Shown here piece by piece: positions 1-8,074 of a stretch of 64,000 bases of DNA. The stretch comes from Actinocatenispora rupis. Lineage in GTDB: Bacteria > Actinomycetota > Actinomycetes > Mycobacteriales > Micromonosporaceae. The notes under the pieces were generated by a model. The model was not told where the DNA came from and did not search any database. It saw only the letters and a program-made list of their open reading frames with translations. The translations under genes and the position numbers were made by a program. Where the stretch lies: NCBI RefSeq assembly GCF_016861975.1, contig NZ_BOMB01000017.1:62001-126000 (forward strand), given 5' to 3'. Every line of letters starts with the position of its first letter. Position 1 is the first letter of the stretch.

Positions 1-713
1 GCGTCGCGCCGGGTCAGCTCGCCGTCCCGGATCCGGTCGGCGAGCCGGGACAGCAGGCCGTCGCCGGGTTCGACGAGCTTGCGCGCCATCAGTTCGTCCA
101 GGTACCCGACGAGCGCGCCGACCGCCGCGGTCCGTTCCTCGACCGTCGCCGTACGGCGGATGATGGTGCGGCTGTTGACCTGGAAGAAGTCGTGGTCGTC
201 GTACGGGACGCCGAGCAGCTGGCAGATCACCAGCGACGGGACCGGCAGCGCGAACGCCTCCACCAGGTCCACCGGCTTCGGTCCGGCGAGCAGCCGGTCG
301 ATCAGCTCGTCCACGATCGTCTGGACCGCCGGCCGCATCGCCGCGACCCGCTTGACCGTGAACGCCGCGGTGACCATCCGCCGCTGCCGCGCGTGTTCCG
401 GGTCGTCCATCAGGATGAAGCTGAGCGACGGCCGGCGTTCGGTGCCGTCGTCGTCGACCTGCCTCTCCCGCGCCGGCGCCGGCATCGGGTAACCGGGCCG
501 CGTCACGTCGGCGCTGATCCGCGGATCGGCCAGCAGCGCCCGCTGCTCGGCGTACCGGGTGACCAGCCACGGGGTACTGCCGTCCCACAGCCGTACCCGG
601 GTCAGCGGCGCTTCCCGTTGCAGCGCGGCGAGATCCGGCGGCGGATCGAACGGGCACCCGCGCGCCCGCGTCATCGGGTACTCCGGCAACGGCGCCTCGT
701 GCGTCGTGGTCAT
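1..713 (-). CDS. Cytochrome P450, N-terminal part (cut by window edge)
   Basis: N-terminal 237 residues of a soluble bacterial P450 monooxygenase; the gene runs off the left edge. The protein opens MTTTHEAPLPEYP and carries the CYP105-like stretch DDPEHARQRRMV followed by AAFTVKR near residue 101. The oxygen-binding I-helix, ExxR and heme cysteine would lie beyond the window, so activity cannot be judged. The ATG overlaps the stop of the upstream reductase as ATGA and has a GGAGGG ribosome site, so translation is probably coupled. It is the last visible gene of a four-gene operon with another P450, a TetR regulator and an FAD reductase. The substrate is unknown. Family call is firm; subfamily is a guess from the motif. 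Confidence 0.9.
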   Translation of the reverse strand, partial: MTTTHEAPLPEYPMTRARGCPFDPPPDLAALQREAPLTRVRLWDGSTPWLVTRYAEQRALLADPRISADVTRPGYPMPAPARERQVDDDGTERRPSLSFILMDDPEHARQRRMVTAAFTVKRVAAMRPAVQTIVDELIDRLLAGPKPVDLVEAFALPVPSLVICQLLGVPYDDHDFFQVNSRTIIRRTATVEERTAAVGALVGYLDELMARKLVEPGDGLLSRLADRIRDGELTRRD

Positions 714-1891
714 CGTGCTCCCTCCGGACGGGATTCCCCGGCGTACGCGGCGGCGACGTCCGCGCGGCGCAGCCGGGCCTGCCTGGGCATGTTCCAGCCG
801 AGTACCGCGGACGGTCGGCCGGCGTGGCGGTACACGGCGACGAAGCGGCCGTCCGCGACCGCGCCGTCGGTCACCGTCACCTCGGCGTCCGCGGCGGGCC
901 GGCCGTGCACCTGGATCCGCGCGTCGTACTGGTCGGTCCACATGTACGGCACCGGCGCGTACGGCCGGTCGGCGCCGAGGATCGCGCCGGCCACGGCGAT
1001 CCCCTGCTCGGTGGCGTTGGTCCGGTTCTCCAGCCGTACCAGGCGACCCAGCCCCGGGTGGTACCAGCGGGCGACGTCGCCGGCGGCGTAGATCCCCGGT
1101 GCCGCAACGCATCGCTCGTCGCAGACGACGCCGTCGTCGATCCGCAGGCCGCTGCCGGCGAGCCAGTCCGTCGCCGGCAGCGCGCCGATCGCCACGACGA
1201 CCAGGTCCGCCGGCAGCGTCTCCCCGTCCGCCAGCCGTACGCCGGTGGCCCGGCCGCGGTCGGCGACCACCTCGGCCACGGCCGTACCGAGCCGCAGCCG
1301 TACGCCCCGGGCGGTGTGCAGGTCGGCGAGCAGGCCGGCGGCGAGCGGGCCGAGCTGGTCGGCGAGCGGCGCCGGCTGCGGCCCCGCCATCGTCACCTCG
1401 GCGCCGGATCTCCTTGCGGTGGCGGCGATCTCGGCCGCGAGTACGCCGTCGCCGACGACCACGACGCGGCGCGCGGCGGCCAGCTCGGCGCGCAACGCGG
1501 TCGCGTCGTCCAGGCTGCGCAGCACCCGTACGCCGGCGAGGTCGGGCCGGCCGGGCAGGGTCCGCGGGCGCAGGCCGGTCGCCACCACGACCGCGTCCGC
1601 GGTGAGGGTACGACGGGTGGCCGTGCGGACGGTGCGGGTGGCGGCGTCCAGGCCGACCGCCGCCTCCCCGACCACCAGCGCATCGTCCACAGTGGACGTA
1701 CGCAGCCGGATCCGGTCGGCGTCCCAGTCGCCCGCCAGGTACTGCTTCGACAGCGGCGGCCGGTCGTACGGCCGGTGCGGCTCGGCGTCCAGCAGCGTCA
1801 GCCGCCCGGTGAATCCCTTGCGCCGCAACGCTTCCGCGGTGGCCAGCCCGGCGGCCGACGCGCCCACCACCAGGACGCTGCCGGCGCTCAC
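710..1891 (-). CDS. FAD/NAD(P)H-dependent oxidoreductase, ferredoxin-reductase type
   Basis: A 393-residue flavoprotein of the rhodocoxin/putidaredoxin reductase type, expected to pass electrons from NAD(P)H through a ferredoxin to P450s. Visible features are the FAD-binding VVGASAAGLATAEALR at residues 8-23, the RPPLSKQYL motif near 45, a second dinucleotide-binding segment VVVGDGVLAAEIA, and the FAD motif YAAGDVA near 270. The GTG start overlaps the TetR stop as GTGA, and its own stop overlaps the next P450 start. Position between two P450 genes makes it their likely redox partner. No ferredoxin gene is visible, so it must lie past the edge or elsewhere. Length is typical for the family. 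Confidence 0.93.
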   Translation of the reverse strand: MSAGSVLVVGASAAGLATAEALRRKGFTGRLTLLDAEPHRPYDRPPLSKQYLAGDWDADRIRLRTSTVDDALVVGEAAVGLDAATRTVRTATRRTLTADAVVVATGLRPRTLPGRPDLAGVRVLRSLDDATALRAELAAARRVVVVGDGVLAAEIAATARRSGAEVTMAGPQPAPLADQLGPLAAGLLADLHTARGVRLRLGTAVAEVVADRGRATGVRLADGETLPADLVVVAIGALPATDWLAGSGLRIDDGVVCDERCVAAPGIYAAGDVARWYHPGLGRLVRLENRTNATEQGIAVAGAILGADRPYAPVPYMWTDQYDARIQVHGRPAADAEVTVTDGAVADGRFVAVYRHAGRPSAVLGWNMPRQARLRRADVAAAYAGESRPEGAR

Positions 1892-2538
1892 CGGTCACCG
1901 CCGACCGGGGCGAGCCACAGGCCGACGATCGCGTCGATCAGGCCGGTGGCCGCCTCCTCCCACGACGACCGCCGGGTACGGGTGCCGTCCGCGAGCGCGC
2001 GCTCCCGTTCGCCGACCACGTGCACCATGAGCAGCCGTGTCATGTCGGCCCGTTCGCGGGCCACCTCGTCCGGCAGGTCCGGCAGGCAGCGCCCGAGCCC
2101 GGCGAGTACGCGCTGCATGAGCGGTTGCGTCAGCGCATCGTCGATCATGATGACCCGCAGCAACGGATCGGTCATCACCTGCGCGCCGAACCGCCCGTAC
2201 CAGGTGGGCCGGCCGAGCGCGTCGAGGTGTTCGGTGACCGGCCGGACCAGGCACGCCACCCAGTCGCGGACGTCACCGTCCCCCTCGATCGCGTCCACCA
2301 TCCGGGTACGGGTCCCGTCGATCGGCCCCTGGTGCCGCCGCACGATAGCGCGTACCAGATCGGTCTTCGTTCCGAAGTGGTACCCGACGGCGAAGTTGTT
2401 GCCCTGCCCCGCGGCCTCGCTGACCTGCCGGTTGGAGACCGCGGACACGCCGTGCTCGGCGAACAGCCGCTCCGCCGCGACGAGGATCTGCTCGCGCGTC
2501 GCGGCGGCGCGGGCGGTGGGTGCGGAGTCGCGCGCCAT
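1888..2538 (-). CDS. TetR-family transcriptional regulator
   Basis: A 216-residue TetR repressor. The N-terminal helix-turn-helix spans about residues 8-55 and includes ILVAAERLFAEHGVSAVSNRQVSEAAG and the recognition-helix segment NNFAVGYHFGTKTDLV; the rest is a ligand-binding domain that I cannot assign to a ligand class. I chose the ATG two bases after the P450 stop, rather than the longer open frame, because the HTH then begins at the usual distance from the start. It lies inside the P450 operon it probably controls, and its stop overlaps the reductase start. The inverted repeat upstream of the operon (3795-3834) is a candidate operator. Confidence 0.9.
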   Translation of the reverse strand: MARDSAPTARAAATREQILVAAERLFAEHGVSAVSNRQVSEAAGQGNNFAVGYHFGTKTDLVRAIVRRHQGPIDGTRTRMVDAIEGDGDVRDWVACLVRPVTEHLDALGRPTWYGRFGAQVMTDPLLRVIMIDDALTQPLMQRVLAGLGRCLPDLPDEVARERADMTRLLMVHVVGERERALADGTRTRRSSWEEAATGLIDAIVGLWLAPVGGDR

Positions 2539-2540
2539 CG

Positions 2541-3758
2541 TCACCACCGCACCGGCAGCTCGCGCAGCCCGCCCACGGCCAACCCCTCGACCCGTTGCAG
2601 CCGCGCGGGATCCACCGCGAGCCGCAGCGCGGGGAGCCGGCGCAGCAGTACCGCGAGGACGACCTGCAGCTCGGTGCGGGCCAGGGCCTGACCGAGGCAC
2701 GAGTGCGGGCCGGCGCCGAACGCCAGGTGCGGGTTGGGGGAGCGGCCCAGGTCCATCTCACCGGCGTCGGCGAACGCCTCGTCGTCCCGGTTCGCCGCGC
2801 CCATGCTGCACATCACCGTGGTACCACCGGGCACCGTCGTACCGCCGACGTCGAGGTCCTCGGTCAGGTGCCGCGGCATCCCGATGCCCGGGTCGGCGTC
2901 GAAGCGCAGCGCCTCCTCCACCGTCGTACGCACCAGCGACGGGTCGGCGAGCAGCCGCTCCCACCGGCTCCGGTCGGACAGCAGCATCGCGACCATCTTG
3001 GCGATCATGTTCGCGGTGGTCTCGTGCCCGGCGACCAGCAGCCCCTGACCGGTGGCCACCAGCGTCGGCTCGGACAGCGTGCCGCCGTCGGAATCGGTAC
3101 CGGTGATCAGGTCGCTGAGCAGGTCGTCGCCGGGCGCGGCACGCTTCGCCGCGACGTGCCCCCGCAGGTACTCGACGAACTCGTCCTGCGCCGCGTCCAT
3201 CTCCGCCTGCGTGGACCGGGTGAGGTTGAGCATCGAGTCCGACCAGTACGAGAAGCGGTCGCGGTCGGACTCGGGGACGCCGAGCATGTCGCAGATGACC
3301 CAGACGGGCAGCGGGAAGCCGAGGTGCGCCTTGAGGTCGGCCGGCGCGCCCGCGGCGACCATGCCGTCGACGAGCTGGTCGGCCATCGCCTCGATGCCGG
3401 GCCGCAGCGCCGCCATCCGCTTGGCGGTGAACCACTTCGTGATCATTCGCCGCCAGCGCAGGTGCGCCTCGCCGACCTGCGGGATGGCCTGGGCCATGGC
3501 GCTGCGGAACAGGCCGCCGGACTCGGTGGCGGCGACCCGTGCGCTGTCCTCGCCGGTGGGGCGGGGGAAGCGCGGGTCGGACAGGACCCGGCGGACGTCG
3601 TCGTACCGGGTGACGAGTGCCATCTCGTCGCCGCTCGGCAGGGTGACGCGGGAGACGGGGCAGGTGCGGCGCAGTTGGGCCCACTCCGCGGGTGGTTCCA
3701 GCGGTTCCCTGCTCACGAACGGGTAGCTCGCCACCGGCGTCGCGCCGTCCTGCACCAT
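2541..3758 (-). CDS. Cytochrome P450
   Basis: A complete 405-residue soluble P450, first gene of the operon. The oxygen-activation motif AGHETT is at residues 243-248, the ExxR motif EEALR at 281-285, and the heme loop FGAGPHSCLG at 347-356 with Cys354 as the predicted iron ligand. All core catalytic features are intact and length is normal. ATG is preceded by an AGGAGG-like site. The TetR gene starts two bases before this stop codon region, so the four genes probably form one transcript. Substrate is unknown; the redox partner is probably the reductase two genes downstream plus an unseen ferredoxin. Confidence 0.95.
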   Translation of the reverse strand: MVQDGATPVASYPFVSREPLEPPAEWAQLRRTCPVSRVTLPSGDEMALVTRYDDVRRVLSDPRFPRPTGEDSARVAATESGGLFRSAMAQAIPQVGEAHLRWRRMITKWFTAKRMAALRPGIEAMADQLVDGMVAAGAPADLKAHLGFPLPVWVICDMLGVPESDRDRFSYWSDSMLNLTRSTQAEMDAAQDEFVEYLRGHVAAKRAAPGDDLLSDLITGTDSDGGTLSEPTLVATGQGLLVAGHETTANMIAKMVAMLLSDRSRWERLLADPSLVRTTVEEALRFDADPGIGMPRHLTEDLDVGGTTVPGGTTVMCSMGAANRDDEAFADAGEMDLGRSPNPHLAFGAGPHSCLGQALARTELQVVLAVLLRRLPALRLAVDPARLQRVEGLAVGGLRELPVRW

Positions 3759-3794
3759 CGCGTCCTCCTGACAAACCGGGCTGGCCTTCGCGAA

Positions 3795-3834
3795 TCAGTC
3801 AACACGCAACACGCACTCTAAGTCAAGTGACTGA
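3795..3834. promoter_or_regulatory. Inverted repeats upstream of the P450 operon, candidate TetR operator
   Basis: TCAGTCA at 3795-3801 is repeated as its exact complement TGACTGA at 3828-3834, 26 bases apart. Inside it lies a tighter repeat AGTCA-AG-TGACT at 3821-3832. The site is 37-76 bases upstream of the first P450 start, where a repressor site would be expected. Assignment to the TetR protein of this operon is inference. Confidence 0.45.
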
Positions 3835-3879
3835 AACCGGCCCGGACGATCTGGAGAACTCGCGCCGTCCGGGCTGGCG

Positions 3880-4366
3880 ATGGCGCCGGTCTCCGCCCGC
3901 ATCACCGGTACCGAGGGCCGAAGGTGACGCTGACGGCCGGCGCGCTCGTGGTCGCCGCCGGGTACGGGCTGGGTGTCGTGCTGCTGGCCGAGATCTGGCA
4001 GCCAGTCCTCGTGTCCAGCCTGATCGGCGCCGGCATCGGCCTGGCGTACGGGGCGATGCCGGCGCTGATCATGGGTGCCGTACCGGTCGCCGAGACCGCC
4101 GTCGCGAACAGCCTCAACACCCTCATGCGCGCCATCGGTACGTCGGTGTCCAGCGCCGTGTCCGGCGTCGTACTGGCGCACCTGACGGTCCGGTTCGGGC
4201 CGGCGGTCGTCCCGTCGCAGGGCGCGTTCCGTCTGGTACTCGCGATCGCGTCGGCTCGGCGCTGGCCGCCGTCCTCGTCGCCGCGTTCCTGCCACGGTGC
4301 CGCGCCGCCGCCCGCCCCGGTGGCTCGGCCGTACCGCAGGGTGCGGTGCCCGAAGCCGCCCGCTGA
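3880..4366 (+). pseudogene. MFS exporter (DHA2 type) remnant with two frameshifts
   Basis: The C-terminal quarter of a drug/H+ antiporter of the 14-helix DHA2 group, broken across three frames. Frame 1 from 3880 reads MAPVSARITGTEG, frame 3 from 3924 reads VTLTAGALVVAAGYGLGVV through GAMPALIMGAVP to FRLVLAIA, and frame 2 then supplies SALAAVLVAAFLP up to a stop at 4366. Joined, these give a continuous MFS tail with three hydrophobic segments. The whole N-terminal part is missing. It lies back to back with the P450 operon and may be the dead exporter once paired with it. An intact DHA2 relative is at 42039. I am confident it is non-functional. Confidence 0.8.
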
Positions 4367-4377
4367 CGGCTGCGACC

Positions 4378-4411
4378 CGCCCGGCGGACGCCACCCGGCC
4401 TCCGCCGGGCG
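4378..4411. terminator. Hairpin between MFS remnant and 4471 gene
   Basis: A perfect 11-base-pair stem (CGCCCGGCGGA with its complement) and a 12-base loop lie between two converging genes. No T-run follows, as is usual in actinomycetes. It probably ends transcription from one or both sides. Confidence 0.5.
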
Positions 4412-4470
4412 ACGTGCCTCCCCTGGCGCGTTGCCCGGTCGAGCCGTGTCGGCACCCCGGCAGCCGGTGG

Positions 4471-5208
4471 TCAGGGCGCGGGGCGTTCGGCGTCGAGGTC
4501 GATGAACCCGTCCGCGTCGGTGCCGGCGCTGACGTACGCCTCGAAGCGCCCGCCGGCCGCCGCGCACGCGGCACGGACGTCGGTGAGGAAGTCGTTGAAC
4601 CGCCCGCCGTTGAGCCGCGCCAGCGCCCGGTTGTCGCGGTACGCGGCGCCGTCGCCCTCGTACGGGAAGGTCCAGGGGAACCAGATGTCGGACGCCAGCC
4701 AGCAGGCCACCTCGACGTGGTCGGCGGCCGGCGGGCAGATCGCGGAGACCCGGACCGGCGGCCCGCGGTGCGCCCATGCGACGCCGGCCGCCTCCGCCGC
4801 GTCGGCGATGTCCCGCACGTACTCGTCGCGCCACCGACCCGTGCGGTCCACGTACGCGAGGCGCGTCACCGGCTCGACGTACTCGGGTTCGTCGACGCCG
4901 AGCAGGAACCCGTCCGGCAGCCGGCGGTCCCGGTCGATCCGCGACAGGTCCCGGATCGCCGCCACCGCACCGGGATCGCGGCGCAGGTGGTCGAGCACCG
5001 GCCCGTCCCGGTCCCGCCGGTACGCGAGGCGCGGCACCCGGTCGACGACGAACACGTCGTGCCGCTCACCCGCGCGTACGACCGCGTCGTGGAAGCCGCG
5101 GATCGCCGCCGGCCCGAGCGCGAGGTCCAGCAGCGCGGCCGCCTCGTACACGTCGCCGGCGACGGCGCTCCACGTGTCAGCAGTCGGCGCCGAAGTCACC
5201 GAACCCAC
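4471..5208 (-). CDS. Unrecognised protein overlapping the toxin-like gene; candidate immunity or partner protein
   Basis: A 245-residue protein that I do not recognise. It is soluble, rich in Asp and Arg, with no signal peptide or membrane helix; a Trp/Phe-rich patch (ASDIWFPWTFPYEG) lies near residue 190. The GTG start taken here overlaps the upstream gene by 32 bases; a GTG at 5199 is equally possible. Tight overlap with a gene whose C terminus resembles a nuclease toxin suggests an immunity protein, because toxin and immunity genes are typically ordered this way. That is inference from position alone. It could also be an unrelated cytoplasmic protein in the same transcript. Confidence 0.75.
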   Translation of the reverse strand: MGSVTSAPTADTWSAVAGDVYEAAALLDLALGPAAIRGFHDAVVRAGERHDVFVVDRVPRLAYRRDRDGPVLDHLRRDPGAVAAIRDLSRIDRDRRLPDGFLLGVDEPEYVEPVTRLAYVDRTGRWRDEYVRDIADAAEAAGVAWAHRGPPVRVSAICPPAADHVEVACWLASDIWFPWTFPYEGDGAAYRDNRALARLNGGRFNDFLTDVRAACAAAGGRFEAYVSAGTDADGFIDLDAERPAP

Positions 5209-7399
5209 CCGGGTTCCACTCGTACGTGCCGAGCTGGTTGATGACGCGGAGCAGCTCCAGCTTCGGCGTCGACCCGTCGCACAGGTACTCCTTCATCCGT
5301 GGCAGGTTCTTCAGGACCTCGTCGCGATCCACCGAGTAGAGCGGGCTGGTCTGCTCGATCCGTACCACCGAGATCCGCGAGAATCCCGGTGGCGTGCAGT
5401 CGATGGTGCCATCGCTGTTCCGGCCGTTCTGGCCGTTGAGCTGCTTGATGCTCTCCTTCGTCGTCTCCCGCAGGTTCCGCGCGCGGCCGGGCATCGACTT
5501 CAACTGGTACGCCTCGTGCCGCGTCAGGTCGAACACGTCCGCCATGCAGCCCTTGTACTGCCCGTCCACGATCACCTTCGCGTCGGGATCACGCTTCAGG
5601 ATGTCCTGCGCGAACTCCAGCTGCCGGGTGATGCCGATGCGCTTCGGCCAGTCCTTGTCGATCTGCTCGCCCGCCGCGTTCTTGTACTGCTTCGGGATCT
5701 CGTCCCAGTTCTGCAGACCACCGGTCTCCGCGAAGGTCACGAGCGGCCCCAGCAGCTTCTTGTCCACCGCGTACTGCAGGGTCTCCTTCGCGACCTCCGG
5801 CGTGACCTTCGCGTCCAGCAGCGACTTCATCGCGCTCGCGACGGCCGGCTGCAGCGGCACCTCGACCTTCGTGAACGCGGGCTCCTTGCTGAGGTCGAGC
5901 CCGCGCTTGACCAGGTTGGTGTACAAGGCTTTGAGGTCCGCCGGAGTACTCGGCACCGCCGACCCCGCGGCCGGCCCGCCCGACGCCGACGAGCCGGGCG
6001 CCCCGGAGCCCGAACCGGATCCCGGGTCAGCCTTGCCCGAGCCGGACGAACCTGACCCGGACGAGCCCGAGCCGGACGAACCCGAGCCGGAGCCCGGGGA
6101 GCCGGACGCGTCGCCGGGGGAGCCGGAGCCCGGAGTACCGGAGGATCCGCGGCCGGCGGAGCCCTTGCCCTTGTTCGGCGAGCCCTTGCCGGGCGAGCCC
6201 GTGCCGGGGGTTCCGGCGGCCGACGCGACCGGTACGGCGAACGTCGCGGCGTTGTACTGGACCTGGATCTCGCCGCCCGGCGGCGCCACGTTCGCCGTAC
6301 TGAAGGGTGGGGTGGTGGCGCTGCCGCCCGGTGAGACCGGGCCGACGACCTGCTCGCCGAGGGCGGGTGCGACGGGCGTGACGCCGCCGACGACCACGGC
6401 GCTGCCGGGCGCGTCACCGGTGTTGTGCACCGTGGCGGTGAAGCTGCACGTCGGGGTCGAGCACACCGCGGCGGCGTTGATCGTCGTCTCGAAGGCGGCT
6501 TCCTTCGGCTGCTGGCTCTCCTGCGCGGGTGGCTCCGGTGGCTGGGCCGCCGCGGAACCCGAGCCGGACTTGCCCGGGTCGGGCAGGACCGAGTCGGCGT
6601 CCTTCTTCGCCTTCGCCGCGTCGCCGTCGTCACCCGGCTCGGGCGCGGCGGCGACCGATCCGCCGCCGGTGTCGTCGACCGGCGTGACCGTGCCGGGCCC
6701 GACGTTCTCCGCGGTCACCACCCGACCGCCCCCGGTGTACGCCGCGGGCCGCAGACCCCGGTCGGTGATCGGCCCGGACAGCGTGACGACGTCGCCGGTA
6801 CGCCAGTCGAACTGCACCCGCCAGCCGCCGGCAGCCGCCGTGATCCGCGGCAGGTCCGAGTACGGGTCGACGGTGCTGTGTGCGACGACCGAGTCGACCA
6901 GCCGGGCCAGCGCGGTCGGCCGGAACGCGGCGACCACGTCCACCGGTACGCCCGCGTCCTGGCCGGGGCGGATCCACCGGCCGGTCAGTACGCTGACCTG
7001 GCCGGGGGCGTGGTTGAGCCACCAGAGCCGGTCGCCGCGGAGCGCCGTGGCCTTCGCGGTGGCCCGCAGCTCCGCCGTACCGCCGCCGTAGTCGCGCAGC
7101 GTTCCCGTGGCGTACCCGGACTCGGCGACGGTGAGGTTCGCGTCGACCATCCCGCCACCGGCGTCCGCGAGCGCGACGTGCAGCCGTACCGAGGGGGCGG
7201 CGGCGAGCGCGGCGCCCGGCGACCTGTGCTCCGGGCTGGCGGTGAACCGCACGGCGACACCGATGACGCCCGCGGCGGCGAACACGCCGAGCGCGACGCC
7301 CGCGGCGATCCCGGCCCAGAACCGGCGGCCCCGCCGTACCGGAGCCGGGACCGGGGCTGGTCTGTACGGTGGCGGACCAGCTGGGCCGTATGCGGCCAT
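5177..7399 (-). CDS. Membrane-anchored secreted protein with low-complexity linker and nuclease-toxin-like C terminus
   Basis: A 740-residue multidomain protein. The order is: Pro-rich cytoplasmic head (1-25), one membrane helix (about 27-51, FWAGIAAGVALGVFAAAG), a beta-rich region like a lipoprotein or VCBS-type domain (60-250), an Asp/Lys/Pro linker, an adhesin-like domain with Cys pair CSTPTC (about 305-415), a long Gly/Ser/Pro repeat tract (about 425-505), and a charged C-terminal domain (515-740). In the last domain Glu595, Asp621/Asp624 and QLK at 632-634 are spaced like a PD-(D/E)XK nuclease core with QxK in place of ExK. This suggests a contact-dependent or secreted DNase toxin, but the match is by eye. 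ATG with GAGGTG ribosome site sets the start; upstream in-frame sequence looks non-coding. The next gene overlaps its end. Confidence 0.85.
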   Translation of the reverse strand: MAAYGPAGPPPYRPAPVPAPVRRGRRFWAGIAAGVALGVFAAAGVIGVAVRFTASPEHRSPGAALAAAPSVRLHVALADAGGGMVDANLTVAESGYATGTLRDYGGGTAELRATAKATALRGDRLWWLNHAPGQVSVLTGRWIRPGQDAGVPVDVVAAFRPTALARLVDSVVAHSTVDPYSDLPRITAAAGGWRVQFDWRTGDVVTLSGPITDRGLRPAAYTGGGRVVTAENVGPGTVTPVDDTGGGSVAAAPEPGDDGDAAKAKKDADSVLPDPGKSGSGSAAAQPPEPPAQESQQPKEAAFETTINAAAVCSTPTCSFTATVHNTGDAPGSAVVVGGVTPVAPALGEQVVGPVSPGGSATTPPFSTANVAPPGGEIQVQYNAATFAVPVASAAGTPGTGSPGKGSPNKGKGSAGRGSSGTPGSGSPGDASGSPGSGSGSSGSGSSGSGSSGSGKADPGSGSGSGAPGSSASGGPAAGSAVPSTPADLKALYTNLVKRGLDLSKEPAFTKVEVPLQPAVASAMKSLLDAKVTPEVAKETLQYAVDKKLLGPLVTFAETGGLQNWDEIPKQYKNAAGEQIDKDWPKRIGITRQLEFAQDILKRDPDAKVIVDGQYKGCMADVFDLTRHEAYQLKSMPGRARNLRETTKESIKQLNGQNGRNSDGTIDCTPPGFSRISVVRIEQTSPLYSVDRDEVLKNLPRMKEYLCDGSTPKLELLRVINQLGTYEWNPGGFGDFGADC

Positions 7400-7543
7400 G
7401 CTGCACCTCGTTTCCTGCAATGACCGATTGTCCTCATTCAACCATTCCGCGGCCCTGCCACCGCTGCTCCGCGCTCGTTGTCCACCGGCCAGAAACGGCC
7501 GGTGCGCGGCCACCGCGCCGAGCGCGCCCGATCTGCGGCGTTG

Positions 7544-7549
7544 TAGCCT
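7544..7549 (+). promoter_or_regulatory. -10 element TAGCCT for DUF2199 gene
   Basis: TAGCCT fits the actinobacterial TANNNT consensus and ends six bases before the GTG start at 7556. Transcription would then begin at or next to the start codon, giving a leaderless mRNA. No ribosome site is seen, which agrees. Confidence 0.5.
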
Positions 7550-7555
7550 CGCGCG

Positions 7556-8068
7556 GTGTCGACGACCTACCTGTGCCGCTGCTGCGGCCTCGAACATCCC
7601 GGCCCCGCCCTGTCGTACGGGGCGGCCGCGCCGGCGCACTGGGATCCGGCGCTCGCCGACGACGAGGACAGCGCGCTGACCGAGGAGCTGTGCATCGTCG
7701 GCGGCGAGCACTTCTTCATCCGCGCGCGCCTCGTCCTCCCGGTACTGGACGCCGAGCCGGGTACCGAGTTCGACTGGGGTGTGTGGGTGTCGCTGAGTAC
7801 GGAGAACTTCCAGCGCGCCGTACGGATGTGGGAGGAGCCCGGCCGCGTCGACGAGCCGCCGTACTTCGGCTGGCTATCCACCGCGCTGCCCGGGTACGAG
7901 CCGGGCACGCTCAACCTCGCCACGCACGTGCACACCGAACCGGTGGGCGCGCGTCCGCTGGTGGAGCTGGAGCCGACCGACCATCCGCTCGCGGTGGAGC
8001 AGCGCACCGGCGTCACGCTCGCCCGGGTGCAGGAGATCGCCGAGATCGTCGGCCACGGCGGGGGCTGA
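7556..8068 (+). CDS. DUF2199 domain protein
   Basis: A 170-residue protein matching the DUF2199 family in its N-terminal Cys motif CRCCGLEHPG, the segment DDEDSALTEELCIVGGEHFFIRARLVLPV and the later FGWLS and VELEPTDHPLA blocks. CxxC at residues 7-10 may bind zinc. No function is established for the family. The GTG start lacks a ribosome site and is probably leaderless. It converges on the RNase Z gene with only six bases between the stops, so the two transcripts must overlap or end inside each other. Family call is good. Confidence 0.88.
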   Translation: MSTTYLCRCCGLEHPGPALSYGAAAPAHWDPALADDEDSALTEELCIVGGEHFFIRARLVLPVLDAEPGTEFDWGVWVSLSTENFQRAVRMWEEPGRVDEPPYFGWLSTALPGYEPGTLNLATHVHTEPVGARPLVELEPTDHPLAVEQRTGVTLARVQEIAEIVGHGGG

Positions 8069-8074
8069 GCCCCC

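Noticed and set aside
192-3106. Very long open frames on the plus strand opposite the P450 operon
   Set aside because: They are Arg/Pro/Gly-rich shadows in GC-rich DNA, with no domain, and run antisense to clearly coding genes.
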